Below are positions 22,380-34,306 of a DNA stretch of 64,000 nucleotides, one piece after another. Under the pieces are notes generated by a model. That model had not been told where the DNA came from. It made no database searches and saw nothing but the letters and a program-made list of their open reading frames with translations. The translations under genes and the position numbers were made by a program. The stretch spans positions 4,241,001 to 4,305,000 of the forward strand of contig NC_056044.1 of NCBI RefSeq assembly GCF_004379255.2. The letters run 5' to 3'. Position 1 is the stretch's first letter. Every line of letters begins with the position of its first letter. The stretch is from Salvia splendens (Eukaryota; Streptophyta; Magnoliopsida; Lamiales; Lamiaceae).

Positions 22380-22662
22380 CTCTCTCCATCCCATAAAAAT
22401 AAAGACATTTTTTTTTCGTCTGTCCCATTAAATTATCTCATTTTCAATCATGGAAAGTTCCCTCAAACTTATTACCCATATACATTAACTTATTTATAAC
22501 TTATACCATTAGGACCCACCATTAAACACTAACAATAATATGAATCTCATTATTCACTAACATTATTTTCACTATCATTCTCCTCACCTCTCTTACTTAA
22601 CAAATTATGCATTAATTCTCGTGTCGTTCCAAATGTCCTTATTTTTTTTGGAACCGAGGGAG
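22380..22662. mobile_element. Stowaway-like MITE
   Basis: The left end CTCTCTCCATCCCATAAAAA and the right end GGAACCGAGGGAG are imperfect inverted repeats, with TA on both sides (22378-22379, 22663-22664). This is the common plant Tc1/mariner-derived form, 283 bp, non-coding. Confidence 0.85.
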
Positions 22663-22674
22663 TATAACGTATTC

Positions 22675-22990
22675 TCGCATAACCCTTCTTCGTACAATTC
22701 TCACCCTTCTTCTCAATCCTTCCATGACCAGACTCCGGCTCCTGCAGCTCCTATCATACAACCACATGTAGAATTCTGACATACTCGTCTTTCTGCAAGA
22801 CGCCTCGTCATCAGCCGTGGGGAAATCTTCCCTAAATGCGAGTGGTTTGATGATTTCCATCCGGTGATCAGTCGTAACCAACAAATCATCCAACCCTGGG
22901 GCACTGTGAAAGCTATATGCATCGGCTGTGAAGGCTCTGGATCCTACCACTGTAGACACAACCCTGAAATACGCAAGATAGCTATTCAAC
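22675..22990 (-). other. Unidentified coding-like fragment
   Basis: About 100 codons are open on the minus strand, with more even codon use than the surroundings (residues such as PGLDDLLVTTDHRMEI and EFYMWLYDRSCRSRS). I do not recognise a family. No clear start or splice signals were found. It lies between the two duplicated segments and may be a gene remnant or a chance frame. Confidence 0.25.
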
Positions 22991-23436
22991 TACGATGAGG
23001 AGACACCAAATGTTAGTCTGACTGAATCGTTTTCTCATTGAGACTATCACCCTTGCCCCTTGTACAGAAATAAATCATGTGTACATGTTGATCCTACTTG
23101 CTCTTTTGCCTTAGTCGTGTCGTAGCTGATAGAGATTATAGATTTAATTTTTTTCTGATTTCTGTGAATGCATGATAGGTAGTGTTAGTACATATGTAAA
23201 ATTCCAGAAATCTTGGTTAATGTATGATGTACTACTACTACTACTAGTTTTGAGATGATGGTATAAATCTATTTTCTTGATTTATTCATTTACATTACTG
23301 GAAACTACTTTCTTCTTAAAACTAACACACATCCATTCCAAGAAATGAACATAACACATAAATTCCAACATCCAAATTCACATAAGCCAAATGGAAATCG
23401 CCATCATGAAATGTGCATGACACAGCTGTCTACACG

Positions 23437-23700
23437 AGGAATACATTGGAAAACCTAAAAAAAAGAGGAGACAAAAAAACTGACATAGTCATAAATCCTA
23501 TTGACAATTGAATCAACTGATTAGTCGGACTAATATCTCGCGACTAACGTTGTTTGGTGTATAGTGGTTAAAACTCGTCTCGTTCAAAACTTAATATGAT
23601 TACTTAGTCGATGTTACACTTTTCCGTTAGTATTAGTTGTATTTATTTAGACATTTCATGACCTCTACTAGGTCCACAATAAATTAGTACAACTAGGTAA
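23437..23700. repeat. Segmental duplication copy 2 (no MITE)
   Basis: This copy matches 20825-21000 and then 21383-21420, with only about 25 bases (near 23640-23667) in place of the 368-bp MITE. It approximates the pre-insertion site. Confidence 0.78.
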
Positions 23701-23927
23701 ATCAATGAATAAAAGTAGTTCAGGATTCAGAAATTCACATTACTATGTCCACAAGAAACCGTTGTATTGATGTGCAAAAACATTTCAGCCTGGAGTTAGT
23801 ATGGTACTTATAAATTTTGGCTGCATTTGTTTAACAGAGTATATTCTGAGCCACAGCTTTGATGTGAAATTTTATTCAACAACAGATTAGACATGCTTCG
23901 TATCCCATCGAAGAAAGGGCGAAAAAT

Positions 23928-26900
23928 TCAGACCGAGATCCCATGGTTGCTGATCTTTGTAACTTCCTTGGACAGAACATTTCTTTCTTTCTTTGCCTCT
24001 TTAGCAAGGTTTGTAACCTGGGTAAGATTAAAGCCCTCATTAGAGAAATATTCCTGTAGGAATACGTATATAAACAGTAAATTAAGGAAAACGACTGACT
24101 TCTGATCGAAATCGAGATGCTTCTCTACTTGGGAATTCACTAAGAGCATCCTTCAAGCCTGGAGCAATTTAATCAACCAGATTCAATTACCAGATGTCTC
24201 AATTAGGAAGACGAGATATATACCCACAATAGTGCGTGCATATATGCATTTGCCCGCGTATACAGATAGGACGGAGGCAGGTTACGTACCTCTTGCTTGC
24301 CTTTCTATCTTATAAGAGGAGGCAATGGCACCCTGTATTTGCTTTCCAGCTTGCCTGTAAGGACAATGTGTAATGTTATAGGATAAATTTAATTTTAAAA
24401 TTGGGTTATGCAAATAACCTAGACAGGGACCTGAGTTTTGTCCTTCCTCGGACCAAGTGTTCTTCAGCTTGCAATGCCCTTTTCTGCCAGATAAATGACA
24501 CAATATGAGCTGATGCATAACTCAAGCTAAGAAAGCTCATGTACCCTGCAAAAGTTTGTATAATGACTTTGAACTTCAACCTATACCCCCCCTCACCCCC
24601 TAGGGGGGGGGGGGGGGGAGATGGGATATACTTTGCAAAAAAATAGGAAAGCTTCTGATTTAACAGGTTAAGCAATGTCAGAATAAGAAGGGATCTGGCA
24701 TGAAAATTAATTGAATGGCAACCCACATTCAAATATAAACCAGTGAAAGACAGTAGATTTCAGGATGCAAAGTTTTTCTTATATCCTAATGCATAACATC
24801 TGGCTACCCTAGCATTATAGTTTGAGTCTCAGATGACAGATGCTTGGGCCACCATTTTCAGTAAAAATGAATTAAACGATTGTTGTATTTGGATCCTACA
24901 TGATGGAAACAGGAATAAAATGTACGAAGAAACAGAATTACAGATACATTGCTACTACTTGAAACAAGTTATGGTTTTTTACTTCAATTTCATTTGCAAT
25001 CCTGCTTATCAATATAATAATTTAATCTCCCTTGATAGATAAGAGAAATGTAAGTCCCTGCTATATTTGCAGGAGAGCTCACAAAATATGCCGCTGAAAT
25101 CATTTTCCCCTGTCCATGCTCCATAAAAATTGGTAAATTTCCAGTTGAATACTTCTTAGTGCTTATTATTTTGATAAATTTCCCTTAGTGTGAATTATGA
25201 ATACTGAGATGGGACGGTAGATTTGTAGATAGGTAGTACAGAGGAATGAAGTAACATGAAAGAAATATGGCAAAAAGACTCCAGAATGTGAAAAACGCAC
25301 CTCTAATTTTTCGCTTTCACCCTTCAAAAGCTCAATTGATTGCCTTAACTCCTTGACTCTTGCATCGGCTCTAGAAAGCAATGTCTAGACAAGGCAGCAT
25401 TAGCTCAAATCATCATAAATTGTAAGAAAAATTCAAGTCTACAAGATGCTTGATATACTCATTATTTGAATATGAAGTGTAAATAGAAATTAAAGACAGT
25501 TCAATCACATAAATATTTATACAGTAAATAAATTTCTGCAACTGATCTATATCCAGAAAACTTCCTCATGTAAAAGGATAAGCATGAGCATTCTTTCTGT
25601 AAATTTATAGTAAGAGCAATCAGTATCAAAGATGCCTATTCACACATATTTATTACCTCTTCACTTAAGAAGATGCGCATTGTCTTGTAGGTTAAAAACT
25701 GTCTGGTTTCTGCAGAAATATGCAAACTACATCGTAAGTAAAATGTTGGGGCCAACCAATTGAACATCACTAATAGTTTGTGAATATATGCTTAATAAAT
25801 TCATTCACTGGACATACTTTTCAGACCCAGGGATCCCACACCAACAACAACTCCAGTTGTGATCAAAGGGTGCGAATAGGCAAGAAGAAAACCCTCTGCA
25901 GAACATTCATAATTGTGGAGAAAATCAAGAATTAAATTAGAAATCTATTGGAAATGATTTACATCAATTTATTCATGTTGATACTGCAGTAGATCTGAAC
26001 AGACCTTTAATCTTAGCAAAAGCAATATCCTCATATGTTGTATACTCAGACTTTAAATAATGCAGAGAGTCCTGCAGCATGGTTCCCTTGAATCATAAGC
26101 ATATCACAAATTTATAAAGATAGAACACAAAATAAATTCTTGACAGAGTAATCAAAAATTAACATCACAAGAAGGTCAATGGGCAACGAGCTCTGGGCAT
26201 TGAAAACCTTGAAGAAGATAACGCAAAAGGATTCCTAACGTAACCAAAATATTTTGAACCATTATTTTATGCTGTGAATCGTAGAGCTCTAGCCACTCCT
26301 GTAAATTACGACATTTCTAAAAAATATTTGATGTATTTCCACAGAGATGTTACTAGACACTAGCTTTCTTTTATTCATAAAACCTAACTTGAATAAGTGC
26401 AGCTTGCAGCTACGTTATTAGTTGGTAATTATGATATTGATATGAAGCATTTCAATAGTCTATATGGAAAATAAAATAAACCAAATCACACCCAATGCTC
26501 TTCCAAAAGATTCAAATAAGAGGGAAGATATAAATCACCCACCAAGAAAAGGAAAATTTACACAGTTACACTTAATATAGAACTTGGCATCTGTAGCAGA
26601 TAGAGCTTACAAAAAAATAAAACAATTCACACCTGGTATATGTGTTATCCCCCTAATTCATCCAATATCAATCTTAAACATATCATTTCACCATATTTTC
26701 AAAATTATTAGCAGAACACACATCCTTTCATTACTACAGTATTTATGGAAGTTCAAACAACCGAATAAGTGCATTTCCTATTTAGCGGAAGAACAAACAG
26801 CCTAAGGGAAAAAAAATCTTAACAGCCTCCAATTTTGCCTAATGCCAGTAAAACATATTAACAGAGGGCAAACATAAACAGTTGAAAATTGAGGATATTA

Positions 26901-27120
26901 CAATGGTTTGATTGAAATGTGCGGAGGAGGTGGTGACAATCCGATCAACGCGCGATCTGGTGACTTCGATCGCGTTCTCAACAGTGCTCTCGATTGTCTT
27001 CTGTGCAATTTGCGCTTGCTGCAAAGCGTAATCCGTCCACGGAATATTCTCGGTTATATTCGTTTCCGCACGGTTTCCCGTCGGAATTTCTCCCGATGAT
27101 TCGCCGGCGATTGCTGACAT
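23928..27120 (-). CDS. RHIP1-like protein (At4g26410 family), 9 exons, 255 aa
   Basis: Exons: 27120-26902, 26071-26005, 25895-25818, 25709-25657, 25384-25301, 24483-24431, 24354-24290, 24158-24100 and 24017-23928. All junctions are GT-AG and keep the frame. I start at the ATG at 27120 (MSAIAGESS); the codon at 27126 is GTG. In order: an acidic N-terminus with PWTDYALQQAQIAQKTIES, SEYTTYEDIAFAK, a single hydrophobic segment (LITTGVVVGVGSLGL, about residue 110), KTMRIFLSEE, a coiled-coil-like run (SRADARVKELRQSIELL), SYKIERQARGLKDAL, PSREASRF and the C-terminus SKEVTKISNHGISV. This order matches the plant family of At4g26410, reported as RGS1-HXK1-interacting protein, implicated in glucose and G-protein signalling at membranes. 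Known from the family: the interaction. Inferred: the same role here. Confidence 0.88.
24603..24618 (+). repeat. Poly-G tract (16 G) beside a C-rich run
   Basis: A run of 16 G lies next to CCCCCCCTCACCCCCTA, so the site can form a hairpin or a G-quadruplex. It lies in an intron of the RHIP1-like gene. Run length is prone to assembly error. Confidence 0.8.
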
Positions 27121-27703
27121 TTTCACTTTTCAATTTTAGACTCGAAGCTTCGGAGGTTTTTCATTTTTCGCTGTTTTTGTCGGGCCGTGGTGGATCGGGT
27201 CATACAGTTGTGGGCTATTGCGGGTCATTTGGTGGTGGAAATTAAAATACATGGCCCATTTCTAATTTTTTTGATAAAAAATGACTAAAAACTCTGACCA
27301 TCATTTTTGCAGTTTTCAAATTTTAATTATTTAATTTAAAGTCCATTCCAAAAATCATAACTAAGATTGTGGTTTGTTAAGCCTAAATTAACTATTTATA
27401 ATGACAGTCTTTATCAACAAACATGATTGGCAAAACACTACTAGGCCCAAAAACTTGTGAATTTGACAAAAAGTATCTTTGCAAATTTCATCAACTTGGC
27501 TTGCATTAGACTAAATTTTAGTTGCATCAGAGGGTAAAATTGCCAGTTACGAACTAGTACTCCGAAATACATGGCGCGAGATTTCAGCGGTGATTCCATA
27601 CACGTCACATTGAATTGAAACATTTCAACTCTCTCTCCAAACCATTCAACTCTTTCCGAAAATGCTCACATATACTAATCCTTCCAAAACTGAAAAACCC
27701 TAG

Positions 27704-27834
27704 TTTCATCTCGCCGTTTTACGCAGAATCGGCGAGAACACAGTCAAGAAATTGAGAACCGAAGTTGCACCCCTTCTTAGTAGCAACCGCGGAAATATTA
27801 CGCCGGCTACGTTCGTTGATTCTGCATTGGAGAG
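27704..27834 (+). other. Possible exon head-to-head with the RHIP1-like gene
   Basis: An open frame reading LAVLRRIGENTVKKL, RTEVAPLLSSNRGNITPATF and VDSALER ends at a good donor (GAGAG|GTAAAAG). It is preceded by an in-frame TAG with no ATG, so the true start is missing or in another frame. A candidate partner exon begins at 31042 (TTATTCAG|ACCACAG) and stays open in the matching phase. I do not recognise the protein. It may be the 5' part of a gene whose intron was filled by the transposons at 28.3-30.7 kb. Confidence 0.3.
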
Positions 27835-28159
27835 GTAAAAGGCGCATTTTGTTTGTTCTGAAATGGTTAAAAGACGCGACATTTCGAACCCCGCAACGAC
27901 TGACGACGGAGAAACTTCTGGAAGTGCTAAATTACTGATATTTATCGGGTTTTTTGTTCTTGTGTGGAAATTAAGGGTTTTTGTCAATTTGATCAAATAT
28001 TGATATAATTTAGTGTTTGAATTTGATGAAAAATGAGTGGGTTTCCACGGTTCGTGATTCATCATTGTTCGCTTAAAGGTTTCCGGTTGTTGCTTAATTT
28101 GTCGGAGAATTTAATTGCTGTACATGAAGCTAAGTCAGATTTTCTTAACTTCTTTGAGA

Positions 28160-28316
28160 ATTTGCTTAATGTGTTAATTATTTTGCTTATTCTTAACGAG
28201 AAATTGATCTCTCTCTCTCTTTTCTGGCTTAATTTCTTCTAGAATATGCTTAATATGTTCAAATTTTGCTTATTGTGAGCGATGAATTTGCTTATTCTAT
28301 TCGAGAATGTTCTAAT
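28160..28316 (+). repeat. Minisatellite unit 1 (about 173 bp period)
   Basis: The stretch containing TGTTAATTATTTTGCTTATT, GAGAAATTGATCTCTCT and GTGAGCGATGAATTTGCTTA is repeated at 29210-29400. Removing the intervening hAT element leaves a period of about 173 bp. Confidence 0.75.
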
Positions 28317-29201
28317 CAATGTTTTAAAAACCGGACCGGACCGCGAACCGGTAGGTAGTCCGGTCCGGTTCACCCCTTTAAACCACCACTGCATTGAACC
28401 GCCGTGAACCGGTGGAACCGGCCGGTCGGACCGGTCAGAACGTGAACCGGAAACCGGTTTTCTATTTTTTTTTCAAAATTTTTTGTAGAGGTTGAACTCA
28501 TGAGCTCTCTTCTAGTAAAGAAGACCTCTACCACTCCACCACATGGGCTCATTGAACGATTTGAACATTAAATATTTTTATACATTAACCATTAATTTTA
28601 TCTACAAAAACCAATAATTCATTTTAATTTTATTATTCTTTAATATAATTATTAATTATAATATATATAATTATCATCCTTTATATTTTAATGATGCTCT
28701 ACTTATCACCTTTATTATTATTAGTACCATATAAGATTCATTATTTACTATAAATAAATTTTTTATATTGCATACTTAATTTATATACCCTAGCTACTGA
28801 CATTAATGAATAATCTTATCTAAAGTAATTAATAAGTACTTAATTCGTATTTAATTATATATTATTTTATGAAATAAATTTTCTTAAATTAATATAAACA
28901 TTATCTATTTTAATACATGAAATATTAAATTTTTTATCTAGACTAACTAATATTAAATATATATATCTGATTATATTTACTAAATTTTAATATTATTTAT
29001 ATTTATATATAAGTAGTTATCTATAAGGTTTAATGTTTTGTGATATATTATTAATTGTAAATCATTTACTAAATTTAATATATTTTTATATATTTTTGCA
29101 ACAGTAAAACGGTTAGACCGGTGGTTCGACCGGTTGGACCGGTTGAACCGTGAACCAGTAACGTCGCCGGTTCGCTTGCCGGTCCGGTTTTTAAAACATT
29201 G
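28317..29201. mobile_element. Non-autonomous hAT element, 885 bp
   Basis: Ends CAATGTTTTAAAAACCGG and CCGGTTTTTAAAACATTG are perfect inverted repeats. The eight-base duplication GTTCTAAT (28309-28316, 29202-29209) is the hAT signature. Both subterminal regions are packed with ACCGG/CCGGT words, which are likely transposase sites; the core is AT-rich and non-coding. Confidence 0.93.
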
Positions 29202-29414
29202 GTTCTAATATTGTGAGCGATGAATTTGCTCAATGTGTTAATTATTTTGCTTATTGTTAAGGAGAAATTGATCTCTCTGTTTTTTGCTTAATTCTTTTAG
29301 AATATGCTTATTATGTTGAAAATTTTGCTTATTGTGAGCGATGAATTTGCTTATTCTGTTCGAGAATGTGCTAATATTGTTCAAGAATTTGCTTAATTTG
29401 CTCACTATGTTCAA
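29202..29414 (+). repeat. Minisatellite unit 2
   Basis: Second copy of the unit at 28160-28316, starting at the hAT target duplication. It is cut on its right by the solo LTR and resumes at 30693 (TTCGAGAATGTGCTTATG). Confidence 0.72.
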
Positions 29415-30692
29415 TGTAGGGATCAAATCACTTATGATTCACTAATTATCAAGACCTCTTTTGATTTTGTATCACCGCTGAGATGGCCAATCTCAGCAAG
29501 AACAATCCAGTTACAAACCCAAGTATTACACTAACACAAACTTGAGACAAATACAAGATTTACAGAAAACACTAATCTATTGCCGAGTCTCAATCGACTG
29601 CAATAGCTCCAGATTATTCCTCTGAAATCACCTGCACTACTAGTACACAAGTTAGTAACACAAGGAAATGGATCCTCTCGGATCTAAGCAACTAAACCGA
29701 CAACAAATGAAATATTGGAACGCAAGGATCAGAGAGTGGCTCAGGTCGCACACACGACTTCACTGGGCCAAGGACCTCCTCTATCTTATCCACCAAGTCA
29801 CAAGAGAGCACTGTGAAACAATCGGACCCTGAGCTAGGGCTTCCCGATTACTAAAACAAGATAAACTGCCCCACGCGTTCAAAGACTCACAACCACAGTC
29901 TCAAGCCTCAAGAACACTCAAAACCCACGGATCTATGAAATCAACCGAAGATCTCTCCAGAAAGAACCAGAAACGAACTCAACCGTTCGAATCTCACACA
30001 AATCTCCAAATCAACACAGGGGTTGAGAGATGACACTCGATCCTCACCACTACTAGAAAAATTGCTTCTCACTACACTTTTTTTATCACACTTTATAAAA
30101 AGTGTCAGCATAGATGTACTATCTACACACTAGCTTTTCACTGCACTTTATAATATATTGTTACTGCACTTCAACATAAAAAGTGCCATCATAGATGTAC
30201 TATCTACACACTACCTCTTACTACAGGTACCCGGTGCTGCACTTCATCAAGTGCCATTATAGATGAAGTGTCAGCACAGTAATTTTCTAGTGACAATTTT
30301 AAGTGTCATTACAAGCCAATTTTCTAGTAGTGCACTAAAATAGAGAAAGGAGCCACCACAGAAGAAGATCAGAAGACATTTCAAAGAGAGAGAGAAGAGA
30401 GTTTAGAGAGAAGCTGGAGCAAAGTCGAGAAGAGAGAGAGAGTACATGAACAGACTACGGAGTCAAGGAGGCACCGGGGAGTGTATAGACTCCAAACAAA
30501 CACACCTCAAATCCAACGGTCCAACATCATGATCCGTGTGGGAGGGCACATGTGGCAGCCATCCCGACAGCCATTTAAGTATTGGGCCAAATCCGGATTG
30601 GATCAACACACAATTGCAAACGGGCCATCAAAATAAACCAGCCCAGCTGATATAATTTAGCAAAGCCCAAAAGTACAGTCCATCATTTCACA
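29415..30692 (-). mobile_element. Solo LTR, interrupted by a CACTA MITE
   Basis: It starts TGTAGGGATC and ends CATTTCACA. The flanks TTCAA (29410-29414) and TTCGA (30693-30697) form a five-base duplication with one mismatch, and restoring it rejoins the minisatellite word GTTCGAGAATGTGC. No internal region follows, so this is the product of LTR-LTR recombination. About 990 bp without the nested element. Orientation is judged from the CT-rich/AG-rich asymmetry and is less sure. Confidence 0.72.
30048..30332. mobile_element. CACTA (En/Spm-type) MITE
   Basis: Inverted ends CACTACTAGAAAA and TTTTCTAGTAGTG, with CAC duplicated on both sides (30045-30047, 30333-30335). Interior AAAGTGTCAGCATAGATGTA-type repeats are present. 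Non-coding. Confidence 0.92.
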
Positions 30693-30697
30693 TTCGA

Positions 30698-31516
30698 GAA
30701 TGTGCTTATGTAGTGAGAAATAGTTTGATTTGCGTAATTAATTCTTCAATTCACTTAATTTGTGCGTTCAATAATTATAGTCGGGATTGAATTTGATGAT
30801 GCAATTATGTTGCTTAATTTCTCCTTATACGTGCTTAATATGTGTAAACTATTGCAATGCGGCCAACGATGCATAATTATCTTATTAAACGTGTGCTTAA
30901 TTTAACCTCAAACATGTTTAATATGGTTAAACTGTTGCATATTGCAATTTTTTGGATAATACCATTAGTTTTGCTTAATTTGTTTTATAATGAGCTTGAT
31001 TTGTGCCAAACTTTGACAGTAACTTGATTGCTCTTATTCAGACCACAGTTGTTAAGCAACGTAGACAATGGAAGAAACAAGATGATCCAGAAAATGAACC
31101 GAGGGGAAGAGGTTCAAAATAGGGAGAAGGAAATAACATCATTACGTGGAGTTTTCTCCATAACGTGTACTTTGCAAGAGTTATTGTAAACAAATTAATG
31201 CTCCTGATGCAAAAATTGTGTTTTCTCAAGCAATTTGCACATGCGTTCAATGCATTGAAATTTAGTTCAACAAAACAAGGTCTTATTTTGAATAAACATT
31301 ATGTTGTAAGTCTTTTCATCACGATTATTATTAGTTTGCATTTATTATTTTAACTCAATCTCAAAGCAACAGAAATCTGTTTTTGAATGTTAATATATCA
31401 TGAATAAGTATAATTTGGAAGAAATATATTGTATGACATGACAAGTATATAATATAAATATGTATTTTATCTAATTAACACAATAGAATTTTATCGTTTC
31501 ACAACTACCGTATACT
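30698..31516. other. AT-rich stretch with a possible exon
   Basis: Mostly more minisatellite-like GTGCTTAAT words. From 31042 a short frame (NGRNKMIQKMNRGEEVQ) is open to about 31190 and could be a second exon of the gene proposed at 27704. Otherwise nothing is seen. Confidence 0.35.
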
Positions 31517-33452
31517 TAGGGGTGGGTCAGTACGGTATACCGTACCGACCGTGCCATACCGCATACTGTACCGAAAAGTACGGTATGAAAAAATTCAATA
31601 CCGATACCGTACCGAATTTTCGGTATACCGAAATTCCGGTATACCGGAAATTCGGTATGATATTTTTTGATACCGGTTACCATACCGTTATTACGGTATA
31701 CCGTAATAACGGTATGGTAACGGTAACGGTATACCGAAAAAAACCTATTGTGTCCAAAATATTTAAAATAACAATTCAAGTGTTCAACTATTTAAAAAAG
31801 CCCAAAACAATAAAACTTCATCACAATCAAATCTTGTTCATAGCATTCAAATTAATAAAACTTCAACATTCAAATCTAAAACAATTTATGAAGTCATGAT
31901 CAACAACATTATCTTCATTTCTTGCAACCTCGTTGTCTTCATTTCTCAAAATTCCACAAAAAATCGTTGAAGATGACCCTGCATTTGATAACCTTTATTA
32001 ATAGTCGAGCATAATCACAATACACAAACAACCAAACCAAAAGAAATGTATGGCATGTTATCAAGTATCATATTATATTTGTTGTTGCCGATGATGTTGA
32101 TCTTTAGGTATCTTTTAATATATATTTATGGATTATTTTGATTACATATATTTAGAATTTTATCCCATAATCGTGGTTAATGATAAAATGAAGGTACTTA
32201 TTGATTATTTTTGGGTCGCTATATTGCAATGAAATGAATCTCGACTAGAAAGTGTCTCACCAGTGCAATATTAAATTATTGCAACGTAAACTTGCTCATG
32301 CAGTTATAACTCAACGGTTAATTCATATTTTCACAGATTTAAAATGCTTTTTAATTTTAAGTCTGATATTTAAATGTCAAGACAGTTTATTAAAATGTCA
32401 ACACAAATATGTGTTGAAATTTTAATGTGATCGTATTGACATTTTTAAGAAAAGGTAGCATTTAAACGCACTCTTGTGGCTACGTGGGGTTAATGTGATT
32501 GAAAAAGTATAATCCAAAGTAAGAGGATGTCGAATATTCTTTTATTTATCATTTCACAACTTTTATTTCGCATAATGAAATAAATATGAAGAAATTAAAA
32601 TGACCCGTCCATCGCACGGGCGTGACACTAGTTAGTAATTTAAATTGGACATTTATTTCTCTTTACGAATTAAGAATGACTGATCAGTATCCTATTTATT
32701 CATCCTTCAATTTAAGTAGTATATAAAATAAGATAACATACAATGAATTAAACACTAATTAAACGATTTGATTCATTTTCAGCTGCACATATTTTTAATT
32801 GACATTTTATGAAGTGGGACGAAGAATAAAACAAATTTTTTTAATTACTTTGTGTATTTGTAATATGACATTACACAAAGAATCATATACTAAATGGTGT
32901 GAGTTAATACAAATTCTTTCAAATGTGCTCTGTTGAAACATATTCCCGATATCGTATTTCCAATCTTCTTTCGGTGTTATGTGCTATTGTGTTTATTATA
33001 TTTAATAGGATGAGTTGATAAAAAAATAATTCAGGTTAATTTTGAATTTGTTTGAATAAATTATCATTTGAATGTTTAATTTTATTGTATTAACTGATGT
33101 ATTATTTTTTTAATATAATATATATATTACAACATATTTAATATTAATATATATATATCTCTCTCTATATATATATATATTGGTATACCGGTATACCACG
33201 GTTTACCGAATCTTCGGTATATACCGAATATTCGGTATACCACGGTATACCGGTATACCGTGGATTCGGTATATACCGAAGTTTCGGTATACCGCGGTAT
33301 AGAAAAAATGATACCGTTACCGTACCGAAACACTGCGGTACGGTATCATACCGTACCGGAAACTGCGGTATACCGAAAAATCGGTATTTTCGGTATTTTT
33401 CCGATACGGTAAGTCCGGTATTACGGTATTTCGGTATAATTTCCCACCCCTA
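31517..33452. mobile_element. Non-autonomous hAT element with CGGTATACCG arrays, 1.9 kb
   Basis: Ends TAGGGGTGGG and CCCACCCCTA, with eight-base duplication CGTATACT (31509-31516, 33453-33460). About 230 bp at each end is saturated with GGTATACCG palindromes. The middle is AT-rich, with a Helitron-like 3' end at 32604-32631 and an AT run at 33150-33180. No transposase. Confidence 0.92.
32604..32631 (+). mobile_element. Helitron-like 3' terminus
   Basis: The hairpin CCCGTCCATCGCACGGG is followed by CGTGACACTAG and then T, which is the usual plant Helitron 3' end (stem-loop, then CTRR, then T). I could not place its 5' TC end, so the length is unknown. Confidence 0.55.
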
Positions 33453-33611
33453 CGTATACTGCATCTCCACTACAACATTATTGCATCCATCATATCATCA
33501 TTGCACTGCATCATATGAAATAGTATGTTGTATTATTTGTTTAGAATGTTGCATTATGTGTTCAGAATGTTGCATTGTCGATAAGAAACCAAGATAGATA
33601 CAACTACAATA

Positions 33612-34285
33612 CTAATAGGAATTAAAACACCCCCATCTCTTCCACTCAACCTTAACCGCCTTTACCTCCGCCGAAACTACTTCCAGATTGTGACTGCCGG
33701 AAGGCAGCAGTAGATCAGCGCTGTTCGTCGCCGCGCAGGTACTGGTGCCGGCAGTGGTTGTCTTCCTCCGCTTCTTTCTTTTTCCCCGCTGCACAGCCTC
33801 CACCGCCGATGTTGCTTTAACCTGCGATGGGTGCTGCTGCCGGCTGATGCTACTACTTCCGCTTGGCGTGTTTTCACCAGCCATCCGACCCTCCTTGTTT
33901 TCTCCGGCGTGGTAACTGGTGCTGCTACCACAAGTGACGTTAAACCACTGCATACCCTTTCTCCGCCATCAACGAGGGCACTGGCGTACGTCTTCTTCAG
34001 TGCGGGATGTCTTTCCTTGTTCTCCTGCAGCGGTGTTGCTACTCTCCGGCAAAATCTTTTCACTGCATAGATTTAGGTTTGAGGCGGTACTCCTTCGGCT
34101 GTTCGCCGGTGTCGTTGCTGCAGCAGGGTGCTTGGACCCTATGCCGAGGTTCTTCGGCTGGTAGGAATTTTGGCTTTGGTTTGTGTTGGCTTTGTACAAA
34201 TCAATTAGATTTGAGATTGTCTCGATCAATTGTTCGAGAGTGTGTATTTGGCTTACCTCCATTGGAGTTTTTTGTCGGTTTCCTA
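33612..34285 (-). pseudogene. Degenerate copia gag fragment
   Basis: The minus frame from the ATG at 34262 (MEVSQIHTLEQLIETISNLI) follows directly on a tRNA-Met primer site and LTR, as gag does. It is soon lost to frame changes. The remaining GC-rich sequence is open in shifting frames (KRKKRRKTTTAG and similar) and shows no protease or pol. It is probably a truncated non-autonomous copy. Confidence 0.55.
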
Positions 34286-34296
34286 CTCTGATACCA
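34286..34296 (-). other. tRNA-Met primer-binding site of the truncated copia
   Basis: TGGTATCAGAG on the minus strand, about ten bases from the LTR end. Confidence 0.8.
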
Positions 34297-34306
34297 TCTT
34301 AAATAT

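Noticed and set aside
24406..24732. 108-codon minus ORF as a separate gene
   Set aside because: Only the part 24483-24431 is coding, as an exon of the RHIP1-like gene; the rest is intron.
26584..26805. 73-codon plus ORF
   Set aside because: It lies in the first intron of the RHIP1-like gene and has no coding character.
31522..31899. 125-codon ORF rich in YRYHTVITVYRN
   Set aside because: It is the translation of GGTATACCG repeats at the hAT end.
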